Shown: positions 36,998 to 46,315 of the stretch, one piece after another | How the letters are laid out: every line of letters starts with the position of its first letter | Numbering within the stretch: the stretch's first letter is position 1 | From: Alphaproteobacteria bacterium | GTDB lineage: Bacteria > Pseudomonadota > Alphaproteobacteria > Micropepsales > Micropepsaceae | Reading direction: 5' to 3' | Assembly: GCA_947467345.1 (NCBI GenBank) | Contig: CANIHD010000003.1 | Span: forward strand, 90,484 to 154,483 | DNA length: 64,000 nucleotides | The notes under the pieces: model-generated | Told to the model about the DNA's origin: nothing | The model's database searches: none | The model's input: only the letters and a program-made list of their open reading frames with translations | Made by a program: the position numbers and the translations under genes

Positions 36998-37737
36998 CGG
37001 CGCCGTGCCGCCAGAAGATATTCGTGATTTCCGTCACCGCCGGTGATGGGGCTTTCCATGCTGCCTAGCGCCGCCCAGCCCTGCGCGTTCACCCATTCCG
37101 AAACATCGGCCAGCGCCGCTTGACGCAAGGCATCGTCGCGCACGATGCCACCGCGCGCGACGCCCAGCGGCCCCACTTCGAACTGCGGCTTCACCAGAAA
37201 CACCGCCCAGGCATCGCCGCCTGCAAGTTGAAGCGCGGGTGTAAGCGCCAGCTTGAGGCTGATGAAACTGACATCGGCCACGATGGCGCCGACAGATTCA
37301 GGAACCTGCGCAGTTCCGAGATCGCGCGCGTTCACGCCCTCTTTCGAAACGACGCGCGGATCGCGCTTCAAGAGGCCATGAAGCTGTCCATGCCCGACAT
37401 CAATGGCATAGACGCGGCGCGCACCTCCTTGCAGCAAAACCTGGGTAAAGCCGCCGGTCGAGGCGCCGACATCGAGACAGACGCGATTTTCCGGCGAGAG
37501 GCCGAATTGTGCCAGCGCTGCTGCCAGCTTCACGCCGCCGCGCGAGACGTAAGGATGCGCCGGTTCATAGGTGATGTTCATGGTGGCGCGAAGTTTCTGC
37601 GCCGGCTTGACGATGTTCTTGCCGTCGGCGCGAACGCGGCCAGCCTGAATGGCGGCTTGCGCTTCGGCGCGCGACGCCGCGAAGCCATGGGCGACAAGAA
37701 AGACATCCGCGCGTTCGTGCTCTTCGCTGGGTTCCAT
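36994..37737 (-). CDS. tlyA: TlyA family rRNA (cytidine-2'-O)-methyltransferase
   Basis: A 247-residue protein with an N-terminal S4 domain (RADVFLVAHGFAASRAEAQ) and a Rossmann methyltransferase domain (VCLDVGASTGGFTQVLLQGG, YAIDVGHGQL). TlyA methylates rRNA and is known from capreomycin sensitivity; some members were named haemolysins. A promoter-like TATAGT and a perfect 16-bp palindrome lie 20-50 bases upstream. dxs lies upstream on the same strand. Confidence 0.9.
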   Translation of the reverse strand: MEPSEEHERADVFLVAHGFAASRAEAQAAIQAGRVRADGKNIVKPAQKLRATMNITYEPAHPYVSRGGVKLAAALAQFGLSPENRVCLDVGASTGGFTQVLLQGGARRVYAIDVGHGQLHGLLKRDPRVVSKEGVNARDLGTAQVPESVGAIVADVSFISLKLALTPALQLAGGDAWAVFLVKPQFEVGPLGVARGGIVRDDALRQAALADVSEWVNAQGWAALGSMESPITGGDGNHEYLLAARRR

Positions 37738-37756
37738 GGGAAATTCCGTCGCGCGT

Positions 37757-37772
37757 CGTCAGGTACCTGACG
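37757..37772. promoter_or_regulatory. Perfect 16-bp palindrome upstream of tlyA
   Basis: CGTCAGGTACCTGACG is a perfect palindrome in the 49-bp gap between the dxs stop and the tlyA ATG. On the tlyA strand, TATAGT lies just before it, so the palindrome would sit at about +1 to +20. That is the position of a repressor operator. No terminator U-run follows it. The regulator is unknown. Confidence 0.45.
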
Positions 37773-37786
37773 TCACTATACAAAAA

Positions 37787-39700
37787 TCAGGCGATGATTG
37801 CCGCCGCTTCGTGGTCGCGGCCAAGTGCCGCAAGTCCGGCGGCCACGATGGACTTCGCGTCCAACCCTGCCCGCTCATACATGCGCTCGGGCGTGTCATG
37901 ATCAAGGAACACATCGGGCAGAACCATGGTGCGAACCTTCAGGCCTTTGTCCAATAATCCGTCCCAGGCGAGGAAGTGCAACACATGGGCGCCGAAGCCG
38001 CCAATGGCGCCTTCTTCGATCGTCAGCAGAACTTCATGCTCACGCGCGAGACGGCGCAGCATCGCCGTATCCAGCGGTTTGCAGAAACGCGCATCCGCAA
38101 CTGTGGCCGATAATCCGTAGGCGGAGAATTTCTCGGCGGCCTTCAAACATTCCGGCAGACGGGCGCCGAAGTTGACGATGGCAACCGAATTGCCCTCGCG
38201 CAAAATACGCCCCTTGCCGATTTCAAGCGGCGTGCCGATCTCGGGCCGGATAAGGCCGACGCCTTCGCCGCGCGGATAACGAAACGCGGACGGGCGGTCA
38301 TCGATCGCGCGCGCCGTTGCCACCATGTGAACGAGTTCAACCTCGTCGGCGGCGGCCATCACCACGAAATTCGGCAGCGTGCCGAGGTAAGCGACGTCGA
38401 AAGCGCCCGCATGGGTCGGGCCATCGGCGCCGACAAGTCCGGCGCGGTCAATCGCGAAGCGCACCGGCAGGGATTGAATGGCGACGTCATGCACGACCTG
38501 GTCGTAGGCGCGCTGCAGGAAGGTGGAATAGATCGCGGCAAATGGCCGGAATCCCTCAGCTGCAAGCCCGGCGGCGAAGGTGACACCGTGCTGCTCGGCA
38601 ATGCCGACATCGAAGAAGCGCTTGGGAAATTTCTCGGCGAAGAGATCAAGCCCCGTGCCGGACGGCATGGCGGCGGTGATGGCGACGATTTTTTCGTCGC
38701 GCGCCGCTTCCGCCACCAAGGCTTCGGCGAAGACTTTGGTGTAGCTCGGCTTATCGCCGCCTTTTTTCTGCTCGCCGGTGAGGACGTTGAATTTCGAGAC
38801 GCCGTGATATTTGTCGGCCGACGCTTCGGCGGGCGCGTAGCCCTTGCCCTTCTTCGTAACGGCGTGGATCAGAACCGGCCCGACATCCATGTCGCGCACA
38901 TTCTCAAGCACCGGGATCAGGTGATCGAGATTATGTCCGTCGATGGGGCCGATATAATAGAAACCCAATTCTTCAAACAGCGTGCCGCCGGTGAAGAAGC
39001 CGCGCGCATATTCTTCGCTGCGCCGCGCCCAGACGCGGAACATACGCGGCCAGCTGCTCAGCATGCGCTTCACGAAAAAGCGGAAGCCGCGATAGGTATG
39101 GCTGGAAACAAGCCGCGCCAGATAGGCGCTCATGGCACCCACGGGCGGCGCAATCGACATGTCGTTGTCGTTCAGAATAACGATCAACCGTTCGCCCATG
39201 GCCCCGGCATTATTAAGCGCTTCATAGGCCATGCCGGCACTCATGGCGCCGTCGCCAATGACGCAAACAACGTGATTGCGTTCGCCCTTGAGATCGCGCG
39301 CGGTGGCGAAACCGAGGCCCGCCGAAATCGAGGTCGAGCTGTGCGCGGCGCCGAACGGATCGTATTCGCTCTCGCCCCGCTTGGTGAACCCGGAAAGCCC
39401 ACCGCCCTGGCGCAAAGTGCGCATGCGGGCGCGGCGGCCGGTTAGAATCTTGTGCGGATAGCTCTGATGTCCGACGTCCCAGATGAGCTTATCGCGCGGC
39501 GTGTCGAAGACGCGGTGCAGCGCAACCGTCAACTCGACGACACCGAGCCCGGCACCCAGATGGCCGCCGGTCGCCGATACCGCGTCGATCATCTCCAAAC
39601 GCAGCTCGTCGGCGAACTGGCGAAGGGATTCGCGCGGCAGCTTACGGAGATCGGCCGGATCGTTTACCTGGTCCAGCAACGGTGTCTTGGTGACTGTCAC
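37787..39700 (-). CDS. dxs: 1-Deoxy-D-xylulose-5-phosphate synthase
   Basis: Dxs condenses pyruvate and glyceraldehyde 3-phosphate with thiamine diphosphate, the first step of the MEP isoprenoid pathway. The 637 residues contain the TPP region [44 protein letters not shown] and the pyrimidine domain [15 protein letters not shown]. The start is placed at GTG 39700 because AGAAGAGAG lies just before it; the frame is open 12 codons further. ispA lies upstream on the same strand, and together they feed isoprenoids to the UbiA step seen earlier. Confidence 0.96.
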   Translation of the reverse strand: MTVTKTPLLDQVNDPADLRKLPRESLRQFADELRLEMIDAVSATGGHLGAGLGVVELTVALHRVFDTPRDKLIWDVGHQSYPHKILTGRRARMRTLRQGGGLSGFTKRGESEYDPFGAAHSSTSISAGLGFATARDLKGERNHVVCVIGDGAMSAGMAYEALNNAGAMGERLIVILNDNDMSIAPPVGAMSAYLARLVSSHTYRGFRFFVKRMLSSWPRMFRVWARRSEEYARGFFTGGTLFEELGFYYIGPIDGHNLDHLIPVLENVRDMDVGPVLIHAVTKKGKGYAPAEASADKYHGVSKFNVLTGEQKKGGDKPSYTKVFAEALVAEAARDEKIVAITAAMPSGTGLDLFAEKFPKRFFDVGIAEQHGVTFAAGLAAEGFRPFAAIYSTFLQRAYDQVVHDVAIQSLPVRFAIDRAGLVGADGPTHAGAFDVAYLGTLPNFVVMAAADEVELVHMVATARAIDDRPSAFRYPRGEGVGLIRPEIGTPLEIGKGRILREGNSVAIVNFGARLPECLKAAEKFSAYGLSATVADARFCKPLDTAMLRRLAREHEVLLTIEEGAIGGFGAHVLHFLAWDGLLDKGLKVRTMVLPDVFLDHDTPERMYERAGLDAKSIVAAGLAALGRDHEAAAIIA

Positions 39701-39818
39701 AGTCTCTCTTCTTTGCCCGGCAGGATCGCCCGCCACATTCGCGGCGGTGCCCCCTTATTCGGTCGCCCATGCGGCCGGCAAGATTGTGGTGTCGATTAGG
39801 TCTTTTTCAGGCAGGTCG

Positions 39819-40718
39819 TCAGGCTTTCCGCATCACGGCAAATTGCGCCGCAGCCCGCAAAAGATCGGCCTTTTCATCAAACAAATCAAGGTGAAGAGCC
39901 GCTTGCCGGGCCAGTGCCTCGGCATGGGCGCGGGCTCTTTCGACACCTAAGGAGGCCACAACCGTGGCCTTCCCGCGGACGGCATCCTTACCGACGCCCT
40001 TGCCGGTGGCGGCAGCGCTACCTTCGACATCGAGAAGATCGTCGGCGATCTGATAGGCAAGGCCCACTTCCTGCCCGTAATTCGTCAAAGCCTGACGCGC
40101 GGTGGCCGAGGATTTGCCCATAATCGCGCCGGCTTCGCAGCAGAAGGTGATGAGAACCGCCGTTTTCAGGCGCTGCAACCGTGTGATTTCAGGCAGCGGC
40201 AGTTCCTCACCTTCCGACGCCAGGTCGATCATTTGCCCGCCGACCATCCCGGCATGCCCCGCAGCCTGGCCTAAACGGGCTGCCAATTCGCAGCGCACAT
40301 AGGGGTCTCCATGCGCTTCCGGCGAAGCAATCAAGGTAAACGCGAGTGTCAGAAGCGCGTCGCCGGCGAGAATGGCCGTCGCCTCATCGTATGCCTTGTG
40401 GACCGTGGGGCGGCCGCGGCGCATGTCGTCATTGTCCATCGCCGGAAGATCGTCGTGGATCAAAGAGTACGCATGCAGACATTCCACCGCTGCCGCGACG
40501 CGTCCCAATGGCCGGCGATCCACGCCAAACAACCGCCCCGATTGCATCACGAAAAAGGCGCGTAGGCGTTTGCCGCCGCCCATCGTGGCATAGCGCATCG
40601 CCTCTAGCAGTCGCGCTTCCGAACCATGCGGCTTCGGCAACAACGCATCGAGCGTCGCGTCCATGAACGCAGCCGTCTCGGCAAAGGCCGGTTCGATCGG
40701 CGCCAGAAGCGAGCTCAT
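39819..40718 (-). CDS. ispA: Polyprenyl (farnesyl) diphosphate synthase
   Basis: IspA builds farnesyl diphosphate from IPP and DMAPP. The 299 residues have the first aspartate-rich motif DDLPAMDNDD and the second DDLLD (in IADDLLDVEG), with the lysine-rich C-terminus shortened. Length and spacing fit short-chain synthases. It lies between xseB and dxs, an order shared widely in alphaproteobacteria and gammaproteobacteria. Confidence 0.93.
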   Translation of the reverse strand: MSSLLAPIEPAFAETAAFMDATLDALLPKPHGSEARLLEAMRYATMGGGKRLRAFFVMQSGRLFGVDRRPLGRVAAAVECLHAYSLIHDDLPAMDNDDMRRGRPTVHKAYDEATAILAGDALLTLAFTLIASPEAHGDPYVRCELAARLGQAAGHAGMVGGQMIDLASEGEELPLPEITRLQRLKTAVLITFCCEAGAIMGKSSATARQALTNYGQEVGLAYQIADDLLDVEGSAAATGKGVGKDAVRGKATVVASLGVERARAHAEALARQAALHLDLFDEKADLLRAAAQFAVMRKA

Positions 40719-40741
40719 CTATTTCGATGTCCTGAAAGACA

Positions 40742-41008
40742 TCAGAGCTCGATACCTTCCGTGCCTCTGGGCTGACCGTCGGGCCCGAGCACAATCTTTT
40801 CGAGCCGCGCTTCGGCGCCCTTCAATTTCTTTTCGCAGTGGGCTTTCAGCTGCGTGCCACGCTCATAGAGCGCGATGGAATCCTCAAGATCGACCTCGCC
40901 CTGCTCCAGGCGCGAGACGATAGATTCCAATTCGTGGAGAGCAGCTTCAAAGCTCATCTCCTCGACGGCTACTAGCGGCTTGGCTCCTGCGGCGTCGGAT
41001 TTTGCCAC
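40742..41008 (-). CDS. xseB: Exodeoxyribonuclease VII small subunit
   Basis: An 88-residue helical protein (SFEAALHELESIVSRLEQGE, DSIALYERGTQLKAHCEKKL) that joins several times with XseA to form exonuclease VII. The start is GTG at 41008, supported by TAGGAG seven bases upstream. ispA follows with 23 bp. xseA is elsewhere in the window. Confidence 0.94.
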   Translation of the reverse strand: MAKSDAAGAKPLVAVEEMSFEAALHELESIVSRLEQGEVDLEDSIALYERGTQLKAHCEKKLKGAEARLEKIVLGPDGQPRGTEGIEL

Positions 41009-41026
41009 GGCAATTTCTCCTAGAGA

Positions 41027-41941
41027 TCAGGCCGACATCAGGGCCTGCACATGGACGCGAACCGAACGTCCTAGCGCGCCGAGGTCATAGCCGCCCTCAA
41101 GGGAGGAAACAACGCGCCCGCCGGCACATCTGGCGGCAACCCCACAAATCTGTTCGGTCGCCCAGGCGAAATCGCTCTCTTCCAGCCGCATCTGTGCCAT
41201 GGGGTCGTCCCTATGCGCGTCGAACCCCGCCGAAATCAGGATCAGCTCCGGCCCAAAGCGCTCCAGTGCGTCGAGGATTTCCGAAAAAGCCGGGCGAAAG
41301 ACGGCACCGTCGGAACCTGAATCCAGCGGCCGGTTGACGATATGGCCGGCGAAATCCGCCTTGCCGGTTCCGGGGTAGAACATCGCCTGATGCGTGGACC
41401 CGTAAAAAACATCTGGGTCGTCGCGAAAAATCGCTTCCGTGCCGTTGCCGTGGTGGACGTCGAAATCGATGATACCGACACGCCTGATGCCGTGAACGGC
41501 GCGCGCCTGCATCGCGCCCACGGCAACGCTGTTGAAGAGACAAAATCCCATCGCCCGCCCCACATCGGCATGATGCCCCGGTGGACGAACGGCGCAAAAC
41601 GCATTCGCGGCTTCGCCGGTCATAACAAGATCAACCGCTCTGATTACCGCCCCTGCGGCACGCAAAGCCGCTTCGCCGGAGCCCGGCGAAACCACGGTGT
41701 CGGAATCGATGCGGGCAAATACTTCGTCCGGCATGCCTCTTAGAAGCGCCTTGATGTAAAGCCGGTCATGCACGCGCGCGAGCGACGTAAGCCGCGCGCG
41801 CGGCGCACGCTCGCGCCGCAACGGCCGGAAATCATCACCGCTCAGCGCATCCAACACCGCCTGCAAACGTGCCGGCGATTCAGGATGTCCCGATGGCGCT
41901 TGAGCCAAACACGCCGGATGCGAAATGAGCGCCGTCGTCAC
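41027..41941 (-). CDS. Histone deacetylase family protein (acetylpolyamine/acetoin type)
   Basis: A 304-residue zinc amidohydrolase of the class II-type deacetylase family. Family blocks are RPPGHHADVGRAMGFCLFN (catalytic His pair), DFDVHHGNGTE (metal ligands) and ILISAGFDAHRDDP (third metal ligand). Bacterial members act on acetylated polyamines or proteins. Substrate is not known here. The start is GTG at 41941. It sits 18 bases upstream of xseB. Confidence 0.9.
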   Translation of the reverse strand: MTTALISHPACLAQAPSGHPESPARLQAVLDALSGDDFRPLRRERAPRARLTSLARVHDRLYIKALLRGMPDEVFARIDSDTVVSPGSGEAALRAAGAVIRAVDLVMTGEAANAFCAVRPPGHHADVGRAMGFCLFNSVAVGAMQARAVHGIRRVGIIDFDVHHGNGTEAIFRDDPDVFYGSTHQAMFYPGTGKADFAGHIVNRPLDSGSDGAVFRPAFSEILDALERFGPELILISAGFDAHRDDPMAQMRLEESDFAWATEQICGVAARCAGGRVVSSLEGGYDLGALGRSVRVHVQALMSA

Positions 41942-41951
41942 GTCCGTACGA

Positions 41952-42314
41952 TCACTGCACCGGCCGGCCGAACTTGACCTCTACCGATGGCAGCAGCGTG
42001 ACCTGGTCCACGACGCAAGACGTGGAATTGTCACTGACATCCAAAATGTCTCCGGCATCGAGACATGGTCCCAGCCGATCACGGTTGAGAACGAAATAGG
42101 CGGCAGAGGCCTTCGCCCAGCACACGCCTTTGAAGGTAACGCGATAGGCCTGCCGATTCGTGGTGGCGGTGGCGGTCTTGGTATCCAGCACCGATAATTG
42201 CTGGAGCTGATCATATCTGAGGCAGGCTTGCGTCTCGGCAGCGAGCACCGGCGCCGCTGCAACAGAAAGTGCCGCAGCCAACGCCGCGCATGTTTTCCAT
42301 TCGAATGTTTTCAT
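41952..42314 (-). CDS. Small exported protein, possibly DUF6491-like
   Basis: A 120-residue exported protein from ATG 42314 (AGGAG upstream), with a signal peptide ending near residue 27 (VLAAE). It has four cysteines, CLRYDQL, GVCWAKASAA, GPCLDAGDIL and TSCVVDQ, that may pair in the periplasm. The pattern resembles small secreted DUF6491 proteins, but I hold that only loosely. Its stop is 11 bases upstream of the deacetylase start. Confidence 0.62.
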   Translation of the reverse strand: MKTFEWKTCAALAAALSVAAAPVLAAETQACLRYDQLQQLSVLDTKTATATTNRQAYRVTFKGVCWAKASAAYFVLNRDRLGPCLDAGDILDVSDNSTSCVVDQVTLLPSVEVKFGRPVQ

Positions 42315-42399
42315 GGCTCGATCTCCTGGCAACAGGGTCCCCGCCCGCAATGCGGAACATTGACGCTATTGCCGGGAAAAAGCGAGACGGAGCCCTGCC

Positions 42400-42547
42400 C
42401 CTCATGGTTCGAGACGGCCGCCTTCATCGTGAGGAGCCAAACCACCTCTCCTTCGAGACGTAACCGCGGACCATCGGTCCACGGTTACCCTCAGGATGAG
42501 GTGGTTGGGCGTCTCGAACGACGCATGACTCCTCACCATGAGGAATG
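42400..42547. repeat. Inverted-repeat intergenic element (MITE-like), with no gene in the 338-bp gap
   Basis: The gap 42315-42652 has no supported gene. It holds an approximately 148-bp inverted-repeat element with ends CCTCATGG (42400 on) and CCATGAGG (to 42543). Interior matching pieces are CGAGACG, AACCACCTC and GGTTACC, which appear again in inverse order (GGTTACC, GAGGTGGTT, CGTCTCG). Such elements are widespread between genes in alphaproteobacteria. The rest of the gap (42548-42652) shows nothing clear. Confidence 0.6.
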
Positions 42548-42652
42548 ACTAGGTTTCCTCCTCCCTAGGAGCGGGGAAAGGGCGCGTCTCTAAGGATAAA
42601 GGTGTTCGGCCGCTGAGAATGCCGCTCTAGGGATTTCGCTGGAAATTCGGCT

Positions 42653-44428
42653 TCAGTGCGCCGGCAAATCCACGGCCCTGAGCTGCGCCCCGCCCTCGCC
42701 AGCGCGAATGCCGGACAGCAGCGACTGCACCACGTCCGATGACACCAGCATGTTCAGGCTTTGCAGTGTCGCCATCGCTGTCGAGGACGATTCAAAGAAG
42801 CCCGCCACACGTTGGAAGAGGCCCTCCCTGCGCGGATAGTCGCGGAAACTCACCCGCGTGTTTGCGTCAATGTCGGCGATCGTTTTGGCGGCATCCACGG
42901 CGGTCCAGAATCCACCAAGCTCGTCAACCAGCCCGCGTTCGCGCGCGTCTGCGCCCGTCCATACCCGGCCACGCGCAATTTCCTGCACGCGCTCCAAAGG
43001 CAATTTGCGGCCCTCGGCAACTTTGCGGGTGAAATCCTCGTAGACCAGATCAGCCTGCGCATTGACCTCGGCCATCTGATCTTCCGTCCAAGGCTGCATG
43101 CCGGACAGAAACAGCGCGTTCTTGCCGATGCCGATTTCGCCGCCATGAACACCGGCGAGAGATTCGAGCGTTTGGCCAATTGCGAACTTGCCCCACACAA
43201 CGCCTATGGAACCCGTGAGCGTCCCTGGCTCGGCAATGATCTTGTCGGCGGCGAGCGCGATGTAATAGCCGCCCGACGCGGCGACCGAACCCATGCTGAC
43301 CACAACCGGCTTGCCGGCCGCACGCGCCTTCTTCAGCGCATCCAAAATCTGGTCGGAGGCAATGGCCGATCCGCCGGGTGAATCGACCCGCACAACAATG
43401 GCCTTAACGTCGCTGTCGCGCGTCGCCGCGCGAACGGCTTCGGCAAATGTGTCGCCGGCCACGCCGGTACCGCCGCCCGTCAGCGTTGCCTTGTCCTCGC
43501 CTTCCACGATTTCGCCAGCGGCATGGACAAGCGCGAACACCGGCCCGCCATTGCGCGGCCGGGTGGCGGCTTTGTTCAAATACTCGGTGAATTCGGTGAC
43601 CCGCGCGCCGGCACCGGCACGCCCACGTGCCGCGTTTTCGGCGTCGTCATCATAGCCGATGGTGTTGATCAGCCCGCGTTCACGAACAAATTCAGCCGAT
43701 GAAGGGCTTTCCTCAAGTATCGCCACCAAAGCGGCGGGCGTCATCATGCGATCGGCAGCAATGGTCGCAACCGCGCTGTCATACCAGGATTGCAGCACGC
43801 GCGTCGTCGCCTCGCGGTGCGCCGGTGTATAGTCGGTCTGCATGAACGTATCGGCAGCGTTTTTATATTCGTAGCGCTGAACGAATTGCGGGACCGCCTG
43901 AAATTTGTCGAACAGACCTTTCAGGAACACCGTGCCCCCGGACGTCCCCGCCGCGAAGAAGGCACCGACCGGCTGCATCCAAATTTGATCGGAAATCGCT
44001 GCGAGCTCGTAATCGCCGAGACCGCCGGAATAGAAACTCTGGGCATGCGTGATCACGAATTTATTCGCGGTTTTGAAGCGGCGCAGCGCATCGCGCAATT
44101 CCTGCGCCTGTGCCACCGAAAGATCACCGGTGCCAAGGCGAAGGAATACGCCTTTCACACGCGGATCGCGCGCGGCGGCATCGAGACCGAACACCGTATC
44201 CATAATCGAAAGTTTCGACGCGGTGAGCTCAAGCAGAGACGGCGCAGATTTGTCTTCCATCGGCGTGCGCAGGTCTAAACTCAGAACCATATTGTTTGCC
44301 AGCCCGTCGCCGGCCGAGAGCCGGACTGCCACCAATATGAGGGCGACAACAATTGTGACGACCACCACGCGCGCGACCGCGTTCAGCACGCTTTTGATGA
44401 GCGACCAGAGCCACATCAGGACCGGCAT
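42653..44428 (-). CDS. sppA: Signal peptide peptidase SppA (67 kDa type)
   Basis: SppA degrades leftover signal peptides at the inner membrane. The 591 residues have one N-terminal membrane helix (about 8-33) and two tandem peptidase S49 domains. The conserved catalytic regions are seen as the nucleophile block GSVAASGGYYIALAADKI (Ser) and the N-terminal-domain lysine region, as in E. coli protease IV. It lies downstream of glnK on the same strand, with a hairpin between. Confidence 0.92.
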   Translation of the reverse strand: MPVLMWLWSLIKSVLNAVARVVVVTIVVALILVAVRLSAGDGLANNMVLSLDLRTPMEDKSAPSLLELTASKLSIMDTVFGLDAAARDPRVKGVFLRLGTGDLSVAQAQELRDALRRFKTANKFVITHAQSFYSGGLGDYELAAISDQIWMQPVGAFFAAGTSGGTVFLKGLFDKFQAVPQFVQRYEYKNAADTFMQTDYTPAHREATTRVLQSWYDSAVATIAADRMMTPAALVAILEESPSSAEFVRERGLINTIGYDDDAENAARGRAGAGARVTEFTEYLNKAATRPRNGGPVFALVHAAGEIVEGEDKATLTGGGTGVAGDTFAEAVRAATRDSDVKAIVVRVDSPGGSAIASDQILDALKKARAAGKPVVVSMGSVAASGGYYIALAADKIIAEPGTLTGSIGVVWGKFAIGQTLESLAGVHGGEIGIGKNALFLSGMQPWTEDQMAEVNAQADLVYEDFTRKVAEGRKLPLERVQEIARGRVWTGADARERGLVDELGGFWTAVDAAKTIADIDANTRVSFRDYPRREGLFQRVAGFFESSSTAMATLQSLNMLVSSDVVQSLLSGIRAGEGGAQLRAVDLPAH

Positions 44429-44509
44429 GTTTTCCCCAAAGAGAGATGTTGCGAGTGGTTGTACAACCAGCCGCGAGAATAGGGAAAAAGCCTTAATGAA
44501 GATCGGACG

Positions 44510-44536
44510 GAATCATTGCCGCAGCGGCAATGATTC
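44510..44536 (-). terminator. Perfect 13-bp hairpin after glnK
   Basis: GAATCATTGCCGC (44510-44522) and GCGGCAATGATTC (44524-44536) pair perfectly around one base, 13 bases past the glnK stop. On the minus strand no U-run follows; on the plus strand TAGATTTT follows. It probably ends the amtB-glnK transcript, though the missing U-run makes it an imperfect intrinsic terminator. Confidence 0.55.
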
Positions 44537-44549
44537 TAGATTTTCGGCT

Positions 44550-44888
44550 CTAAAGCGCGCTGCTGCCCGATTCGCCGGTACGAATGCGTACGGCGGCCTC
44601 GAGATCGAGGACAAAAATCTTGCCGTCGCCGATCTTGCCCGTGCGCGCCGATTTGGTCAGCGCCTCGAGAAGCTCATCAAGCTGCGAATCATCCACCGCA
44701 ATCTCAAGCTTGAGCTTGGGGATATAGCTGATCGTGTATTCGGCGCCCCGGTAGACCTCGGTGTGCCCCCGCTGGCGGCCATAGCCGCGCACTTCGGTGA
44801 CCGTGAGACCTGCGACGCCGATGGCGGTCAAGGCTTCGCGCACCGCGTCGAGCCGGTAGGGTTGAATGATCGCTGTGACGAACTTCAT
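44550..44888 (-). CDS. glnK: Nitrogen regulatory protein P-II (GlnK)
   Basis: GlnK senses 2-oxoglutarate and glutamine/uridylylation state and blocks AmtB when nitrogen is plentiful. The 112-residue protein has the T-loop with Tyr51 (GAEYTISYIPKL), the B-loop RTGKIGDGKIFV and the C-loop. The ATG overlaps the amtB stop (ATGA), so translation is coupled, with amtB first. In most proteobacteria glnK precedes amtB. Confidence 0.95.
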   Translation of the reverse strand: MKFVTAIIQPYRLDAVREALTAIGVAGLTVTEVRGYGRQRGHTEVYRGAEYTISYIPKLKLEIAVDDSQLDELLEALTKSARTGKIGDGKIFVLDLEAAVRIRTGESGSSAL

Positions 44889-46123
44889 TGCGAGGATCCT
44901 CCGAAGCCCATGTTGTAGCCGTTTTCACCATGGCCGGTAAGGTCGAGGCCCTGGCTTTCAGACTCCCGACTCGTACGCAGGCCGACGAGCGCCTGTGTGA
45001 TTTTAAGCAGCGCATAAGTCATACCGCCCGACCACACCGCGGTGACGAGCACGCCGATTGCCTGGATGCCGAACTGATGCGCCACCGTGACGCCTTCGGG
45101 GAGGCCTGTGCCGCCCATGGCGAGAGGCACCAAAAACGCAGTCATCAACGTGCCCGCCATGCCGCCGACGCCGTGAACAGCGAAAACATCGAGTGAATCA
45201 TCGACGCGGAAGGAACGTTTGACGATATCGACGGCAACGTAGCAAACGCCGCCGGCGACAACCCCAATGATGAGCGCACCCGCCGGGCCGACAAATCCCG
45301 AGGCCGGCGTTATGGTGGCGAGTCCCGCGATGGTGCCCGTCACGATGCCGACCATGCTGGGTTTGCCGAAGCGCACCCATTCGATCGCCATCCAAGTGAG
45401 GGACGCCACCGCCGCCGACATATGGGTGACCAGCATGGCCATGCCCGCTGTGCCATTGGAGGCCACCGCGCTACCGGCATTGAACCCAAACCAGCCGCAC
45501 CACAGAAGGCACGCGCCCACCATTACCATCCATGGCGCGTGCGGCGGATGATTATGCTGCGGAAAGCCATCGCGCGGCCCGAGGACAATGGCGGCGACCA
45601 GCGCGGAAATGCCCGCCGTTGTGTGCACGACGATGCCACCTGCGAAATCCATCACGCCAAGGCCCGCCAGCCAGCCGCCGCCCCACACCCAATGGGCCGC
45701 CGGGGCATAAACGACGACGACCCAGAGCGACGAGAACAGCAGCACCGCCGCGAATTTGATGCGCTCGACATAGGCGCCCACGATCAAGGCCGGCGTGATG
45801 ATCGCGAAGGTCATCTGGTACATGATGAAAACCGTGTCGGGGATGGCGGTGCCGGGATGCACCGCGTCCCGCGTCAGCCCGGCCAGAAAGGCGTGTTGCA
45901 GGCCGCCGATAAAAGGGGACCCTTCGCCAAACGCCAGGCTGTAGACGCACACCACCCAAAGGACCGACACGGCGCAGGTGATCGCGACGCAATGCATGAG
46001 GACGGATAAAATGTTTTTCGCGCGTACCAGGCCGGCATAGAACAACGCCAAGCCCGGCAAGGTCATAAAAAGGACCAGCACCGTGGATGTAAGCATCCAA
46101 GCTGTATCCGCCGCATTAATCAT
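44885..46123 (-). CDS. amtB: Ammonium transporter
   Basis: AmtB conducts ammonium/ammonia across the inner membrane. The 412 residues begin close to TM1 (AADTAWMLTSTVLVLFMTLP), with 11 membrane segments. Family blocks include GLALFYAGLVR, WGGGWLA, GGIVVHTTAGISAL and VHGVGGMAGTL. There is no long signal peptide as in E. coli AmtB. No convincing sigma-54 promoter was seen in 46124-46315. Confidence 0.95.
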   Translation of the reverse strand: MINAADTAWMLTSTVLVLFMTLPGLALFYAGLVRAKNILSVLMHCVAITCAVSVLWVVCVYSLAFGEGSPFIGGLQHAFLAGLTRDAVHPGTAIPDTVFIMYQMTFAIITPALIVGAYVERIKFAAVLLFSSLWVVVVYAPAAHWVWGGGWLAGLGVMDFAGGIVVHTTAGISALVAAIVLGPRDGFPQHNHPPHAPWMVMVGACLLWCGWFGFNAGSAVASNGTAGMAMLVTHMSAAVASLTWMAIEWVRFGKPSMVGIVTGTIAGLATITPASGFVGPAGALIIGVVAGGVCYVAVDIVKRSFRVDDSLDVFAVHGVGGMAGTLMTAFLVPLAMGGTGLPEGVTVAHQFGIQAIGVLVTAVWSGGMTYALLKITQALVGLRTSRESESQGLDLTGHGENGYNMGFGGSSQ

Positions 46124-46315
46124 CGAAATACCCCCAAATTCGGCAGGTCCATCTAACGTGGCGCCTATCCCTGCCTCAGTGTGCTGTTTTTGTGGGCGCG
46201 TGCAACGATTTCGTCGTTTAAACGCTTACGTTCTGTCCCACGATTCACTGGGTTCTATAGGCGGCTATCGCGGACCCTCGGTTGCTCGCTTTTTGTGCAA
46301 TTCTTCATTGTGCTC

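Noticed and set aside
38327..39445. A 372-codon open frame on the plus strand opposite dxs
   Set aside because: It lies fully antisense to dxs, whose motifs are clear; high GC gives long open antisense frames. No family-like sequence was seen in it.
46124..46315. A sigma-54 promoter and NtrC sites upstream of amtB
   Set aside because: I looked for TGGCAC-N5-TTGC on the minus strand and TGCAC-type pairs and found no convincing match.
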